Shown here: positions 1-9,230 of the stretch, piece by piece
Position numbering within the stretch: position 1 is the stretch's first letter
How the letters are laid out: the number at the start of each line of letters is the position of its first letter
DNA from: Polaromonas sp. P2-4
GTDB lineage: Bacteria > Pseudomonadota > Gammaproteobacteria > Burkholderiales > Burkholderiaceae_C
DNA: 64,000 bases
NCBI GenBank assembly: GCA_024703855.1
Contig: CP087965.1
Span: forward strand, 4,890,001 to 4,954,000
Direction: 5' to 3'
Made by a program: the position numbers and the translations under genes
Notes under the pieces: generated by a model
Seen by the model: only the letters and a program-made list of their open reading frames with translations
What the model was told of the DNA's origin: nothing
The model's database searches: none

Positions 1-1192
1 CAGCACGCGCCGGTTCGCCATGATGACCTTGTCGGAGGTGGCGAGGTGCTCACGCGTGCGGTCCTGGATGGCGCCCATGCTCTCCACGGCCCACTGGTCA
101 TGCACGTTGATGTCTTCCTCGCCCATGCCCAGGTAGGTGCTCGTCATTTGCTCATCGGCATTGAAGCCCCAGCGGTTATGACGACCTGCCTTGGGGATGT
201 AATCGGGCAGCGAGATGAACTGCTGGCGCTGCGCACGCATCGCCTCCTTGTCCAGCGGTTCGGCAAAGCTGGTGAAAAAGGTATACCAGTAGGTGTTCTC
301 GTCATCTACCGGCGCATGCATCTGGGTGATGGTCATGGTCTCCGACAGCGGGATCACGAAGGTGGCCGGAAAGATCGCATTGGTCACGCGCACATGGGTC
401 AGCGCATCGATCATGGGCCGCAATGCGGTGAGCTGCATGCCCCAGGGTTTGGTCTCAAAGCTGATGTCCGGCTGCGCAAACTCGCGCATGATGCGCGTCA
501 TGGGCCACTGCTCGCCATCAATGGCGCCAGCGCTGGCGCTGCGAAACTGCTTGCCTGCGGCATTCTGGCCGATTTCGCCTGAGTGGCTCGTCCTGCAAAA
601 AGCGGTGCAGAAACGAGGGGTGGGCCGGGTCAATGCCCACTTCAAAGGCCTGCAGCCAATTGGCATTCCACAGGCCCTTGAAGGCAAAGCTGTGCGTGGC
701 CGGGGCGGTAAAACAGTCAAAGGCAGGGAAGGGCGGGGGCGTGCTGCCCTCATCACCGAGCCAGGCAAACAGCACGCCGCTTTTTTCAATGACCGGGTAG
801 CTGCGCTGCCTGACGCGTTCGCACAGCTTGCTGCCTGCGGGCTCGGCGGGCGTTTCAAGACAGCGACCGTCGGCTGCAAATTTCCAGCCATGAAAAGGGC
901 AGCGCAGGCCGCCGCCCTGGAGCGCGCTTTCAAGCCGACCGAACGACAGGTCGGCGCCGCGGTGCGCGCAGTCACGGTCCAGCAAGCCCCAGGCGCCGGA
1001 GGCATCCTTGAACAGCACCAGCTCTTGGCCCAGCAGCTTGACGGCCTTGACCGGGCGGTTTTCCATGCGAGGGTCGAGTGCGGGGTTGAACTCATCCACC
1101 AGCGCGGCGGGTTGCCAGTACTGGCGCAGCAGCTGGCCGCAGGGCGTGCCTGGCGTGATGCGGGTGAGTAGTTCGTTTTGTGCAGCGTTCAT
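1..1192 (-). CDS. Rieske aromatic ring-hydroxylating oxygenase, alpha subunit (3' partial, one frame break)
   Basis: The N-terminal part carries a Rieske [2Fe-2S] centre: Cys-x-His in CAHRGADLSFG and Cys-x-x-His in CPFHGW, about residues 74-96. The rest fits phthalate 4,5-dioxygenase-like alpha subunits with the mononuclear iron domain, reading WNANWLQAFEVGIDPAHPSF and, in the second frame, NRWGFNADEQ. Such enzymes dihydroxylate or demethylate aromatic acids using a separate reductase, which is not seen here. The frame breaks at 580, where a T sits inside a CpG (GCC-T-GAG on the plus strand); removing it joins both parts. The 3' end runs off the window. The gene is divergent from a GntR regulator that probably controls it. 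The substrate is unknown. Confidence 0.85.
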
Positions 1193-1231
1193 GGCGGTGT
1201 CTTTTTAGATGCAGCGGGTGAAGGTTGAAAC

Positions 1232-1239
1232 GGTATACC
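1232..1239. promoter_or_regulatory. Possible GntR (FCD-type) operator GGTATACC
   Basis: The 77-bp space between the oxygenase and the divergent GntR gene is AT-rich. It contains the perfect palindrome GGTATACC and, about 20 bp on, GTGTAC. FCD-family GntR proteins such as UxuR/ExuR bind sites of the TGGTATACCA type. I infer that the neighbouring regulator binds here and acts on both divergent promoters. The -35 and -10 boxes cannot be assigned with certainty. Confidence 0.4.
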
Positions 1240-1269
1240 AAAATTTAAATTCAGTGTACAGTCATCATC

Positions 1270-1992
1270 ATGAGCTTGCAAGAAACCGTTTTGATGCAGT
1301 TGCGGGACCTGATCCTGCGCGGGGAATTTGAGCCCGGCCAGCGCCTGGCCGAACAACAATTGGCCGAGCGGCTGGGCGCGTCGCGCACGCCGGTGCGTGC
1401 CGCGCTGGCGACGCTGGAGCAGGAATGTCTGGTGCAGCTCAACGACACCGGCGGCTACCTGGTGCGGCAGTTCACCCCGCGCGAGGTGGCTGATGCGATT
1501 GCGGTGCGCGGTCATCTGGAGGGGATGGCAGCGCGGCTGGTGGCCGAGCACGGCGTTTCGCGCCGCCTGCAGCTGGACTTGCAGGATTGCCTCGATGAAG
1601 GCGATCGCCTGCTGTCGGCCAATCCGCTGACGATGGAGAGTTATGCCGCCTATGCGGCCATGAACGACCGCTTTCACGCCCTGATTCTGGAGGCCAGCGG
1701 CAACAGCGCCTTGCAGCGCGCGGTGGCACTGAACGACCGGCTGCCTTTTGCGCCCGCGTCGGCCATGCTGCCCATGCAGTCGACGCTGGACAAAGACCAC
1801 GAGTGGATGAGCTACGCCCACCGTCAGCACCACATGCTGTTTGATGCGCTTAAAGCCGGTGAGGGCACACGCGCCCAGGCGCTGGCGGTCGAACACACCG
1901 AAGTCGCGCAAATGAATATGCGCATGGCGCTGGAGCGCAGGCCGGAGACCGAACAACTGCTGCCGGCCATCCGGCTGGTGGTGGGGCGCTAG
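1270..1992 (+). CDS. GntR-family transcriptional regulator, FCD type
   Basis: Intact 240-residue protein. The first 70 residues form a winged helix-turn-helix with the GntR signature GQRLAEQQLAERLGASRTPV, followed by a helical FCD effector domain in which Asp and His residues (NDRFHALILE) normally bind a metal and a small acid. It is divergent from the Rieske oxygenase. FCD regulators next to aromatic oxygenases usually repress the catabolic gene until its substrate appears. Local repression at the GGTATACC palindrome is inferred. Confidence 0.85.
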   Translation: MSLQETVLMQLRDLILRGEFEPGQRLAEQQLAERLGASRTPVRAALATLEQECLVQLNDTGGYLVRQFTPREVADAIAVRGHLEGMAARLVAEHGVSRRLQLDLQDCLDEGDRLLSANPLTMESYAAYAAMNDRFHALILEASGNSALQRAVALNDRLPFAPASAMLPMQSTLDKDHEWMSYAHRQHHMLFDALKAGEGTRAQALAVEHTEVAQMNMRMALERRPETEQLLPAIRLVVGR

Positions 1993-1998
1993 CTCGGT

Positions 1999-3042
1999 TT
2001 ACTCTTCAGCCACCTGCAGCACCAGCTTGCCGAAGTTTTCACCGTTGAAGAGTTTCAGCAGGGTCTCGGGGAAAGTGTCCAGGCCCACCACCACGTCTTC
2101 CTTGCTTTTCATGGTGCCGGCTTTCAGGTAGCCCGCCATTTCGGCCACGCCCAGGTGGTAGCGGTCGGCGTAGTCGAACACCACAATGCCTTCCATGCGG
2201 GCGCGGTTCACCAGCAGCGACAGGTAATTGGCCGGCCCTTTGACGGGCGTGGTGTTGTTGTACTGGCTGATGGCGCCGCAAATGATGATGCGTGCGCCGC
2301 GCGTGATTTTGGCCAGCACCAGGTCGAGGATTTCACCGCCCACGTTGTCGAAGTAGATATCCACACCCTTGGGGCAGTGTTCTTTCAGACCGGCGCGCAC
2401 GTCACCGTTTTTGTAGTCAATGCAGGCGTCAAAGCCGAGTTCATTGACCACCCAATCGCACTTGGCCTGGCCGCCGGCGATGCCGACCACGCGGCAGCCC
2501 TTGAGCTTGGCGATCTGCCCCACGGTCTGGCCCACGGCCCCGGCCGCGCCCGACACCACCACGGTTTCACCGGCCTTGGGCAGGCCCACTTCCAGCAAAC
2601 CAAAGTAGCCGGTCATGCCAGGCATGCCCAGCACATTGAGCCAGGTGGTGAGCCCCAGGCGCGGATCAATCTTGAACATGCCGCTGCGCTTGATCTGATC
2701 TTCGGGAATCAGGCAGTATTCCTGCACATCCAGCCCGGCACTGACATAGTCGCCCACGGCAAAAGCCGGGTTTTTTGACGCAATGACCTTGCCCACGCCG
2801 CCGGCGCGCATGACGGCCCCGATTTCCACCGGAGGGATGTAGCTTTTGCCTTCATTCATCCAGCCGCGCATGGCTGGGTCGAGGGACAGGTACAGGGTTT
2901 TCACCAGTACACCGCCCGGGCCGGGTTCGGCCACCGGCTCGGTGGTGAAGTTCCAGTTGGCGCGGGTGGGCAGGCCGACGGGGCGGCTGGCCAGGCGGAT
3001 CTGGTGGTTGCTCAGTTCGGTGATGGCGGTGGGGCTGTTCAT
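1999..3042 (-). CDS. NADP-dependent medium-chain oxidoreductase (CurA / prostaglandin reductase-like)
   Basis: Intact, 347 residues. The start is the ATG at 3042, because MNSPTAITELSNHQIRLASR matches the family N-terminus (an upstream in-frame start would add 36 unlikely residues). The N-terminal part is GroES-like and the Rossmann fold carries VVVSGAAGAVGQTVGQIAKL for NADPH binding. No zinc ligands are seen, as expected for the zinc-free MDR group that reduces alpha,beta-unsaturated ketones and aldehydes (leukotriene B4 12-hydroxydehydrogenase/CurA type). Probable role: detoxifying enals. It stands alone on this strand between the GntR gene and maiA, and its physiological substrate cannot be told. 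Confidence 0.88.
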   Translation of the reverse strand: MNSPTAITELSNHQIRLASRPVGLPTRANWNFTTEPVAEPGPGGVLVKTLYLSLDPAMRGWMNEGKSYIPPVEIGAVMRAGGVGKVIASKNPAFAVGDYVSAGLDVQEYCLIPEDQIKRSGMFKIDPRLGLTTWLNVLGMPGMTGYFGLLEVGLPKAGETVVVSGAAGAVGQTVGQIAKLKGCRVVGIAGGQAKCDWVVNELGFDACIDYKNGDVRAGLKEHCPKGVDIYFDNVGGEILDLVLAKITRGARIIICGAISQYNNTTPVKGPANYLSLLVNRARMEGIVVFDYADRYHLGVAEMAGYLKAGTMKSKEDVVVGLDTFPETLLKLFNGENFGKLVLQVAEE

Positions 3043-3172
3043 GAGGTGTCTCCAGGCAAGGTCGGTGTGGGTAGGCAGTTGGGCATGGTAGCGTTTCCCG
3101 GCCCGGCAGTCAGTCGCGCAGGCGATTGACTTTCGCACTTCAGCACGCAATGTTTCGGTTTATGCTTTCGCC

Positions 3173-3808
3173 ATGAAACTCCACAACTATTTCCGCTCTT
3201 CCGCCTCTTTTCGCGTTCGCATTGCGCTTGAACTCAAAGGGCTGGAATACGAATACATTGCCGTTCACATCGCCAAGGGCGAGCACAAAAAGAACCCTTT
3301 GCTGCCCTTTCAGCCGACACGCTGGTGCCGCTGCTGGAAGTGGACGGTGAAAAGCTGTCGCAGTCTATGGCCATCATCGAATACCTGGACGAAAAACACC
3401 CGACCCCGGCCCTGCTGCCTCTAGATGCGGTAGGCCGCGCCAAGGTGCGCGCTAGCCCAGTCGATTGCCTGCGAAATTCATCCCCTCAACAATCTGCGCG
3501 TGCTCAAGTACCTGGTGAAGGAGCTCAAGGTAGAGGAAGAAGCCAAAAACACCTGGTACCGCCACTGGTGCCGCGAAGGGCTGGAGGCTTTCGAGCGTCA
3601 GCTCAATCAGTTACCCGCGTCTGCCTACTGCTATGGCAACACCCCCACGATGGCCGACTGCTGCCTGGTGCCGCAAATCTTCAATGCCAAGCGTTTCAAT
3701 GTGAATTTTGACGGGCTGCCGCGCACCATGGCGGCGTTTGATGCCTGCATGGCGCTGCCGGCTTTCCAGAAAGCCCAGCCATCGGCCTGCCCCGATAACG
3801 AAGCCTGA
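3173..3808 (+). CDS. maiA: Maleylacetoacetate isomerase (zeta-class GST), two frame breaks
   Basis: The glutathione-dependent cis-trans isomerase converts maleylacetoacetate to fumarylacetoacetate in tyrosine/homogentisate breakdown. The N-terminus MKLHNYFRSSASFRVRIAL is the zeta-GST motif, with Ala where many members have Cys in SSCS. The C-terminal half (NTPTMADCCLVPQIFNAKRF) is the typical helical domain. Two breaks occur: near 3299 one T is missing from a T run, and near 3449 two bases are missing in a CGCGCG tract. With both restored the protein is about 211 residues, the usual family length. No homogentisate dioxygenase or fumarylacetoacetase lies in the window, so the pathway assignment rests on family identity. 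Confidence 0.85.
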
Positions 3809-3896
3809 AAATGTGGCCCCCACGCTCCCCACTCCGTGTGGTTCGCGAGGCCTTGCAGGCCGCGGCTCGCGGGACGACGTCGCCTCTGTCGCCTGT

Positions 3897-3920
3897 CCAA
3901 ACCTGCTCAAGCAGGTTTGG
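3897..3920. other. Intergenic hairpin in a GC-rich spacer
   Basis: The spacer between maiA and pgeF (3809-3999) holds no gene. It contains a 10-bp perfect stem, CCAAACCTGC with loop TCAA and GCAGGTTTGG, and further short GC-rich self-complementary pieces up to about 3985. No U-run follows, so it is not a clear intrinsic terminator. The style resembles dispersed intergenic repeats of Comamonadaceae genomes, but only one copy is in this window. Confidence 0.4.
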
Positions 3921-3999
3921 AGCCGCAGGCTCCAGCCCCTTGGGGGCTAATTTTCCTAGGGGCGGCCCGTCGGAAAATTGCTCTGCAGACCAGGTCGCT

Positions 4000-4812
4000 A
4001 TGAATGCACGCTGGCTGATTCCCGACTGGCCCGCGCCCAAAGGTGTTCGGGCTGTGTTCACCACCCGTTCAGGAGGCGTGTCTGCCGCGCCTTACAACAG
4101 CATGAACCTGGGCGACCATGTGGGGGACGAGCCGGCGCAGGTCCAGGCCAATCGGACCTTGCTGCGCCAGGCCATGGGCGCCCACGCGGTGTTTTTGAAG
4201 CAGGTACATGGCATCGAGGTGGTCACGCTGGACGGCGACACCCTCGACGGTCAGCACGCCGATGCCTGTGTGACGGTGCAGCCCCAACTGGCCTGCACCG
4301 TCATGGTGGCCGACTGCCTGCCTGTGCTGCTGACCACGGAAGACGGCGCTGTGGTGGCTGCCGCGCATGCCGGTTGGCGTGGGCTGGCGGGTATCGGTGG
4401 GAAGGGCGGGCAGGGCGTTCTGGCGTCGGTTTATGAGTCTTTTAGTGCTCTAGCCCAGGCAGGACGGGCGCAGGCAGCTATTAAAACAATAGCATGGCTA
4501 GGCCCTTGCATCGGACCTTCCGCTTTTGAGGTGGGCGCTGAAGTCAAGGCGGCGTTTGAAGCTGTGCAGCCTGAAGCGGGCCGCTTGTTTGTACCCAATG
4601 GGGTGGGCAAGTACCTGGCCAATTTGCCGGCCCTTGGCCGTCTTCGCCTGCAGGCGCTGGGCATCACGCAGATTTATGGCAATGACGGCAGCGCGCCCTG
4701 GTGCACTGTGAGCAACCCTTCAAGGTTCTTTTCGCACCGGCGCGACGCCGGTGTCAGCGGCAACGGCATGGGGACTACGGGCCGCATGGCTGCCTGCATC
4801 TGGCTGGAGTGA
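4000..4812 (+). CDS. pgeF: Polyphenol oxidase/laccase-domain protein PgeF (YfiH family), peptidoglycan editing factor
   Basis: Intact, 270 residues. The three metal-ligand motifs of the YfiH/YlmD fold are present: His in QVHGIEV, Cys in VADCLPVLL and His in HAGWRGL. Members remove wrongly incorporated residues from UDP-MurNAc peptides or act as copper-dependent phenol oxidases. After HAGWRGLAGIG the protein has an extra loop; within it SALAQAGRAQAAIKTIAW is encoded by a copy of the palindromic repeat (4441-4493). The family normally continues almost directly to WLGPCIGP. The start ATG follows a GC-rich spacer. The 3' end overlaps a convergent small membrane-protein gene. Confidence 0.85.
   Translation: MNARWLIPDWPAPKGVRAVFTTRSGGVSAAPYNSMNLGDHVGDEPAQVQANRTLLRQAMGAHAVFLKQVHGIEVVTLDGDTLDGQHADACVTVQPQLACTVMVADCLPVLLTTEDGAVVAAAHAGWRGLAGIGGKGGQGVLASVYESFSALAQAGRAQAAIKTIAWLGPCIGPSAFEVGAEVKAAFEAVQPEAGRLFVPNGVGKYLANLPALGRLRLQALGITQIYGNDGSAPWCTVSNPSRFFSHRRDAGVSGNGMGTTGRMAACIWLE
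4441..4493 (+). repeat. Palindromic repeat copy a, in frame within pgeF
   Basis: This best-conserved copy defines the family: CTCTAGCCC, a short variable spacer, GACGGGCGCAGGCAGC, then the small dyad GCTATTAAAACAATAGC. It is read in frame as part of the PgeF loop, giving the peptide GRAQAAIKTIA. Eleven further copies or probable copies are listed below in this window. Confidence 0.8.
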
Positions 4813-5049
4813 TGGCGTGTCCGCGCTTGGCTCGCTGTCCGTTTGCTGCGCACGCTCTTCAGCCGCACGTTTCTTGATGGCCTTGCTGCGAGCCGGTGCG
4901 CCCATCAGGTAAACCACCAATGCCACAGGCCCCAGTCCATAGAGTACAAAGGTCATCAGCGCACCCAACAGCGTTCCATTGCTATTGGTGGCTTCGGCCA
5001 CACTCATCATGAAGACGACATAAATCCAGGCGATAACAATCAAATACAT
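4720..5049 (-). CDS. Small inner-membrane protein, function unknown
   Basis: 109 residues. The N-terminus is one hydrophobic segment (YLIVIAWIYVVFMMSV) and a second lies at about residues 28-50 (GALMTFVLYGLGPVALVVYL). A short basic stretch (RSKAIKKRAAEERAQ) and a polar, probably disordered cytoplasmic tail follow. The 3' 93 bases overlap the end of pgeF on the other strand. Two-helix proteins of this kind are common next to pgeF/pha genes in Comamonadaceae, in my recollection. No enzymatic motif is seen. Confidence 0.65.
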   Translation of the reverse strand: MYLIVIAWIYVVFMMSVAEATNSNGTLLGALMTFVLYGLGPVALVVYLMGAPARSKAIKKRAAEERAQQTDSEPSADTPSLQPDAGSHAARSPHAVAADTGVAPVRKEP

Positions 5050-5156
5050 AAAACGCTGAAAACTTTGAGTGGGGTCAGAAATATGGATGTAAACACTACG
5101 ATACTAAACGCGTACTTAAAAGGGTCATCAAGACTCGATACTATTGGGGGGACACA

Positions 5157-6899
5157 ATGACTTCTGACGTAAATTGGACTCAGGCGGCTCAACAGATGCA
5201 AGCTACCTTCGTTGCGGGCTTGCAGCAGGCCATGGGTGCATTGGCCGCGGCGGGCCAACCCGATGGTTCCCCGCCTATCGCGATGCCTCAATTCAACCAG
5301 CCCTTGCCAGCGATTGAGTTTGACTCTGCCAAGCTGCAGACGCTACAGCAACGCTACATCGAGGATGCCTCGGCTCTGTGGAATCAAAGCGTGCAACCCA
5401 GCACCGACACCGCCGTAAGTTCTGACCGGCGTTTTTCCGCTGAGGCCTGGAATGCCAACCCAGTGTCCAAATTTTCCGCCTCTGCTTACCTGCTGAATGC
5501 ACAGGCTTTGATGGGCCTGGCCGAAGCCGTGGAAGGTGACGCCAAAACCCGGGCGCGGGTGCGCTTCGCGGTCGAGCAGTGGATGGCCGCGACAGCGCCC
5601 AGCAACTTTCTGGCCCTGAATGCCGAAGCCCAGCAAAAAGCCATAGCCAGCAAGGGCGAAAGCATAGGAAAAAGCATCCAGAACCTGCTGCACGATATGC
5701 AGCAGGGCCATGTCTCGATGACCGATGAAAGCGTGTTTGAGGTCGGAAAAAACGTTGCCACCACCGAAGGCGCAGTGGTGTTTGAAAACGAGTTTTTCCA
5801 GTTGCTGGAATACAAGCCGCTGACGGCCAAGGTTTATGAAAAGCCTTTTCTGCTGGTGCCGCCCTGCATCAACAAATTTTATATTCTTGATTTGCAGCCC
5901 GAAAACTCGCTGATTCGCTATGCGGCAAGCCAGGGCCACCGCACTTTCGTGGTCAGCTGGCGCAACCCCCGACGAGTCCATGGCGCATAACACCTGGGAC
6001 GATTACATTGAGCACGCCGCCATCAAGGCGATTGAGGTGGTGCAGGAAATCACCGGTGCCAAAACCATTAACGCCCTGGGCTTTTGCGTCGGCGGAACGA
6101 TTTTGGCAAGAGCGCTGGCGGTGCTGGCGGCCAAGGGAGAAAAACCGGTCGCAAGCGCGACCTTGCTCACGTCGTTTTTGGACTTCACTGACACCGGAAT
6201 CCTCGACATCTTCATTGACGAGAGTTCCGTCAAATACCGCGAAGCCGAGATGGGGCAGGGCGGGCTGCTCAAGGGCCAAGACCTGGCCTCGACCTTCAGC
6301 TTTTTGCGTCCCAACGATTTGGTGTGGAACTACGTGGTGGGCAATTACCTGAAAGGCGAAACGCCGCCGCCGTTTGACCTGCTTTACTGGAACAGTGATT
6401 CCACCAACCTGCCGGGCCCGTTTTACGTCTGGTATTTGCGCAACACCTATTTTGAGAACAACCTGATCAAGCCCGGTAAGACCGTGGTGTGCGGCCAAAA
6501 GGTTGATTTACGCCAGGTCGATATGCCGGTGTACATCTACGGCTCGTGGGAAGACCATATCGTGCCAATTGGCGGCGCTTATGCGTCAACACAGCACTTG
6601 CCGGGCAAGAAGCGGTTTGTGATGGGGGCTTCGGGCCATATCGCCGGTGTGATCAACCCGCCCGCCAAGAAAAACGCAGCTACTGGACCAATGACAAACT
6701 GCCGCAAGGCAAGTTTCCTGTGGCGCATGCAGACTGGCTCAAAAGCGCCACCGAACATCCCGGCAGCTGGTGGACAGATTGGTCTGACTGGCTTGCAGGA
6801 CACGCTGGCAAGCAAATTGCTGCACCCAAAGGCTACGGCAGTCGCAAGTACAAGGTCATTGAGGCCGCACCAGGCCGCTACGTCAAGGCGAGGGCCTGA
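5157..6899 (+). CDS. phaC: Class I poly(3-hydroxyalkanoate) synthase PhaC, two frame breaks
   Basis: Polymerises (R)-3-hydroxyacyl-CoA into PHB at the granule surface. About 580 residues once the frame is restored. The lipase-box-like GFCVGGT with the nucleophile Cys is at about residue 310, and the alpha/beta-hydrolase end carries YGSWEDHIVP (Asp) and GASGHIAGVINPP (His). Breaks: one extra C in CCCCC at about 5970 (RNP-DESMAHNTW), and one A missing in the A-run at about 6675 (PPAKKK-RSYW). Intact family sequence lies on both sides of each. It is followed by phaA after 69 bp and then phaB, the classic phaCAB order. Confidence 0.93.
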
Positions 6900-6968
6900 C
6901 CAGAAGCCTGCGAAAGCATCCTGAAAACTCACTCGCATTAAACAACTCAACTTAACAAGGAAGACATC

Positions 6969-8146
6969 ATGGAAGACATCGTTATCGTTTCAGCCGGCCG
7001 TACTGCAGTTGGCAAGTTTGGCGGCTCGCTGGCAAAAACTCCCGCAACCGAACTGGGTGCTGCTGTCATCAAGGCGGTGCTTGAGCGTTCCTGGTTTGAG
7101 CGCCGAGCAGGTCGGCGAAGTCATCATGGGCCAGGTCTTGACCGCTGGGGTGGGCCAGAACCCTGCCCGCCAGGCGCTGATCAAGGCGGGCTTTCCACAT
7201 GGCATTCCGGGCCTGACCATCAATGCGGTGTGCGGCTCGGGCCTCAAGTCCGTCATGCTGGCGGCGCAGGCCGTGGCTTGTGGCGACAGCGAAATCGTGA
7301 TTGCCGGTGGCCAGGAAAACATGAGCGCCTCACCACATGTGCTCAACGGCTCGCGTGACGGCCAGCGCATGGGCGACTGGAAGATGGTGGACACCATGAT
7401 CGTGGACGGTCTCTGGGACGTCTACAACCAGTACCACATGGGCATCACGGCCGAAAACGTGGCCAAAAAATACGGCATTGACCGTGAGGCACAAGACGCG
7501 TTGGCCCTTGGCAGCCAGACCAAGGCTGCCGCTGCGCAGGATGCGGGCAAGTTCAAGGACGAAATCGTGCCGTTCTCCATTCCGCAGAAAAAGGCGATCC
7601 GGTGGTGTTTGCCACCGACGAGTTCATCAACCGCAAAACCAGTGCCGAAGGCCTGGCCGGCTTGCGCCCGGCCTTTGACAAAGCTGGCGGCGTTACTGCA
7701 GGCAACGCATCGGGCCTCAACGATGGTGCCGCCGCCGTGATAGTGATGACGGCCAAAAGGCCGCCGCCCTCGGCCTCAAACCGCTGGCGCGCATTGCCAG
7801 CTACGCCACCTCGGGGCTGGACCCCGCCTACATGGGCATGGGCCCGGTGCCCGCGTCCACCAAGGCACTTGCCCGCGCCGGCTGGAAAGCGCAAGACCTC
7901 GATCTGCTGGAGATCAACGAAGCCTTTGCGGCGCAGGCCTGTGCAGTGAACAAGGAAATGGGCTGGGACACCAGCAAGGTCAACGTCAACGGCGGCGCGA
8001 TTGCCATCGGTCACCCGGATTGGTGCGTCCGGCTGTCGCATCCTGGTGACCTTGCTGCACGAAATGGCGCGCCGCGATGCCAAAAAGGCATTGCCAGCCT
8101 GTGTGTTGGCGGCGGTATGGGGGTTGCCCTCACACTGGAACGCTGA
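6969..8146 (+). CDS. phaA: Acetyl-CoA acetyltransferase (beta-ketothiolase) PhaA, five frame breaks
   Basis: Condenses two acetyl-CoA to acetoacetyl-CoA, the first PHB step. The family motifs are all present but in different frames: active-site Cys in NAVCGSGLKSV (about residue 88), GGQENMS, NEAFAAQACAV, GGAIAIGHP with the catalytic His, and CVGGGMG with the second Cys. Breaks: T inserted in a CpG at 7092 (TCC-T-GGT), a G lost after AAAAA near 7593, an A lost near 7757, a G gained near 8015 (CCCG-G-ATTGG), and a G lost after AAAAA near 8088. Corrected length is about 392 residues, normal for the family. Confidence 0.9.
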
Positions 8147-8164
8147 ATATCAGGTAAAACTTGG

Positions 8165-8210
8165 CTTGGCGCTTGTTGAACAGGCGCTGCAAGCTACTAA
8201 TTTGATAGCA
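8165..8210 (+). repeat. Palindromic repeat copy b, between phaA and phaB
   Basis: An intergenic copy in the same orientation as copy a. It keeps CAGGCGCTGCAAGCTA and ends in CTAATTTGATAGCA, a variant of the terminal dyad. It lies about 40 bp before the phaB start and could alter the phaA-phaB transcript fold. Confidence 0.6.
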
Positions 8211-8247
8211 AGTGACTTCAAAAAATTCAGAAATCAAGGAGAACGAC

Positions 8248-8985
8248 ATGACCACAAAAGTAGCATACGTCACCGGCGGTATGGGCGGCATTGGAACTGC
8301 CATTTGCCAGCGGCTGGCCAAGGATGGTTTTAAGGTCATCGCAGGTTGCGGACCAACGCGCGATTTCACCAAATGGCTCGACGAGCAGAAAGCCCTGGGT
8401 TACACCTTCCATGCCTCAGTCGGCAACGTGGCTGACTGGGATTCCACGGTGGCTGCATTTGACAAGGTCAAGGCAGAGCATGGCCTGGTCAGCGTGCTGG
8501 TGAACAACGCTGGCATTACGCGCGATGGCCAGTTCCGCAAAATGAGCAAGGCCGACTGGGATGCCGTCATTTCGACCAACCTCGACAGCATGTTCAATGT
8601 GACCAAGCAGGTCATTGAAGGCATGATCGAAGCGGGCTTTGGCCGCATCGTCAACATCTCGTCGGTCAATGGCCAAAAAGGCCAGTTTGGCCAGGTGAAC
8701 TATTCCACCGCCAAGGCCGGCCTGCATGGCTTTACCATGGCGCTGGCGCAAGAAGTGGCCAGCAAAGGCGTGACGGTCAACACCGTCAGTCCGGGCTATA
8801 TCGGTACCGACATGGTCAAGGCCATACGCCCCGATGTGCTGGAGAAAATTGTGGCCGGCGTGCCCGCCAAGCGCCTGGGCCAGCCGGAAGAGATTGCCTC
8901 CATCATTGCCTGGATTGCGTCTGATGAAGGCGGTTATGCCACCGGCGCAGACTTCTCGCTCAATGGTGGTTTGCACATGGGCTGA
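8248..8985 (+). CDS. phaB: Acetoacetyl-CoA reductase PhaB
   Basis: Intact, 245 residues. NADPH-dependent short-chain dehydrogenase that makes (R)-3-hydroxybutyryl-CoA for PhaC. The Rossmann motif TGGMGGIGTA is at residues 8-17, NNAGITRDG follows, and the catalytic Tyr-x-x-x-Lys is YSTAKAG near residue 152. The start ATG at 8248 is preceded by AAGGAG. A strong terminator follows directly, ending the phaCAB unit. Confidence 0.95.
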   Translation: MTTKVAYVTGGMGGIGTAICQRLAKDGFKVIAGCGPTRDFTKWLDEQKALGYTFHASVGNVADWDSTVAAFDKVKAEHGLVSVLVNNAGITRDGQFRKMSKADWDAVISTNLDSMFNVTKQVIEGMIEAGFGRIVNISSVNGQKGQFGQVNYSTAKAGLHGFTMALAQEVASKGVTVNTVSPGYIGTDMVKAIRPDVLEKIVAGVPAKRLGQPEEIASIIAWIASDEGGYATGADFSLNGGLHMG

Positions 8986-9000
8986 GTGTTGGCATCGCCA

Positions 9001-9031
9001 TAAAAAAACCCGCTTCGGCGGGTTTTTTTAT
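9001..9031 (+). terminator. Rho-independent terminator after phaB
   Basis: A perfect stem AACCCGC/GCGGGTT with a TTCG tetraloop is bordered by A and T runs of seven. It can work in both directions and closes the phaCAB operon. The following stretch up to 9230 has no gene; it contains one hairpin (CAGCCTGCC-TT-GGCAGGCTG) just before kefB. Confidence 0.9.
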
Positions 9032-9230
9032 GGGTTCCGAATCTGCAACAAATCAGCAGTCTTTTTGCCGTCGATGTGGAAAATCCAACAGCGATTTTGG
9101 ACCTTGATGCACCTGCGCCTGCTCGACTGTAGTAAATTAAGTCGGCGCGTTCTACGGGGACAGCCTGCCTTGGCAGGCTGCGTCGCAGGGCTTCTTCCAA
9201 CCGGCGCTTCCCTGAAGGAATCCCTCTCGC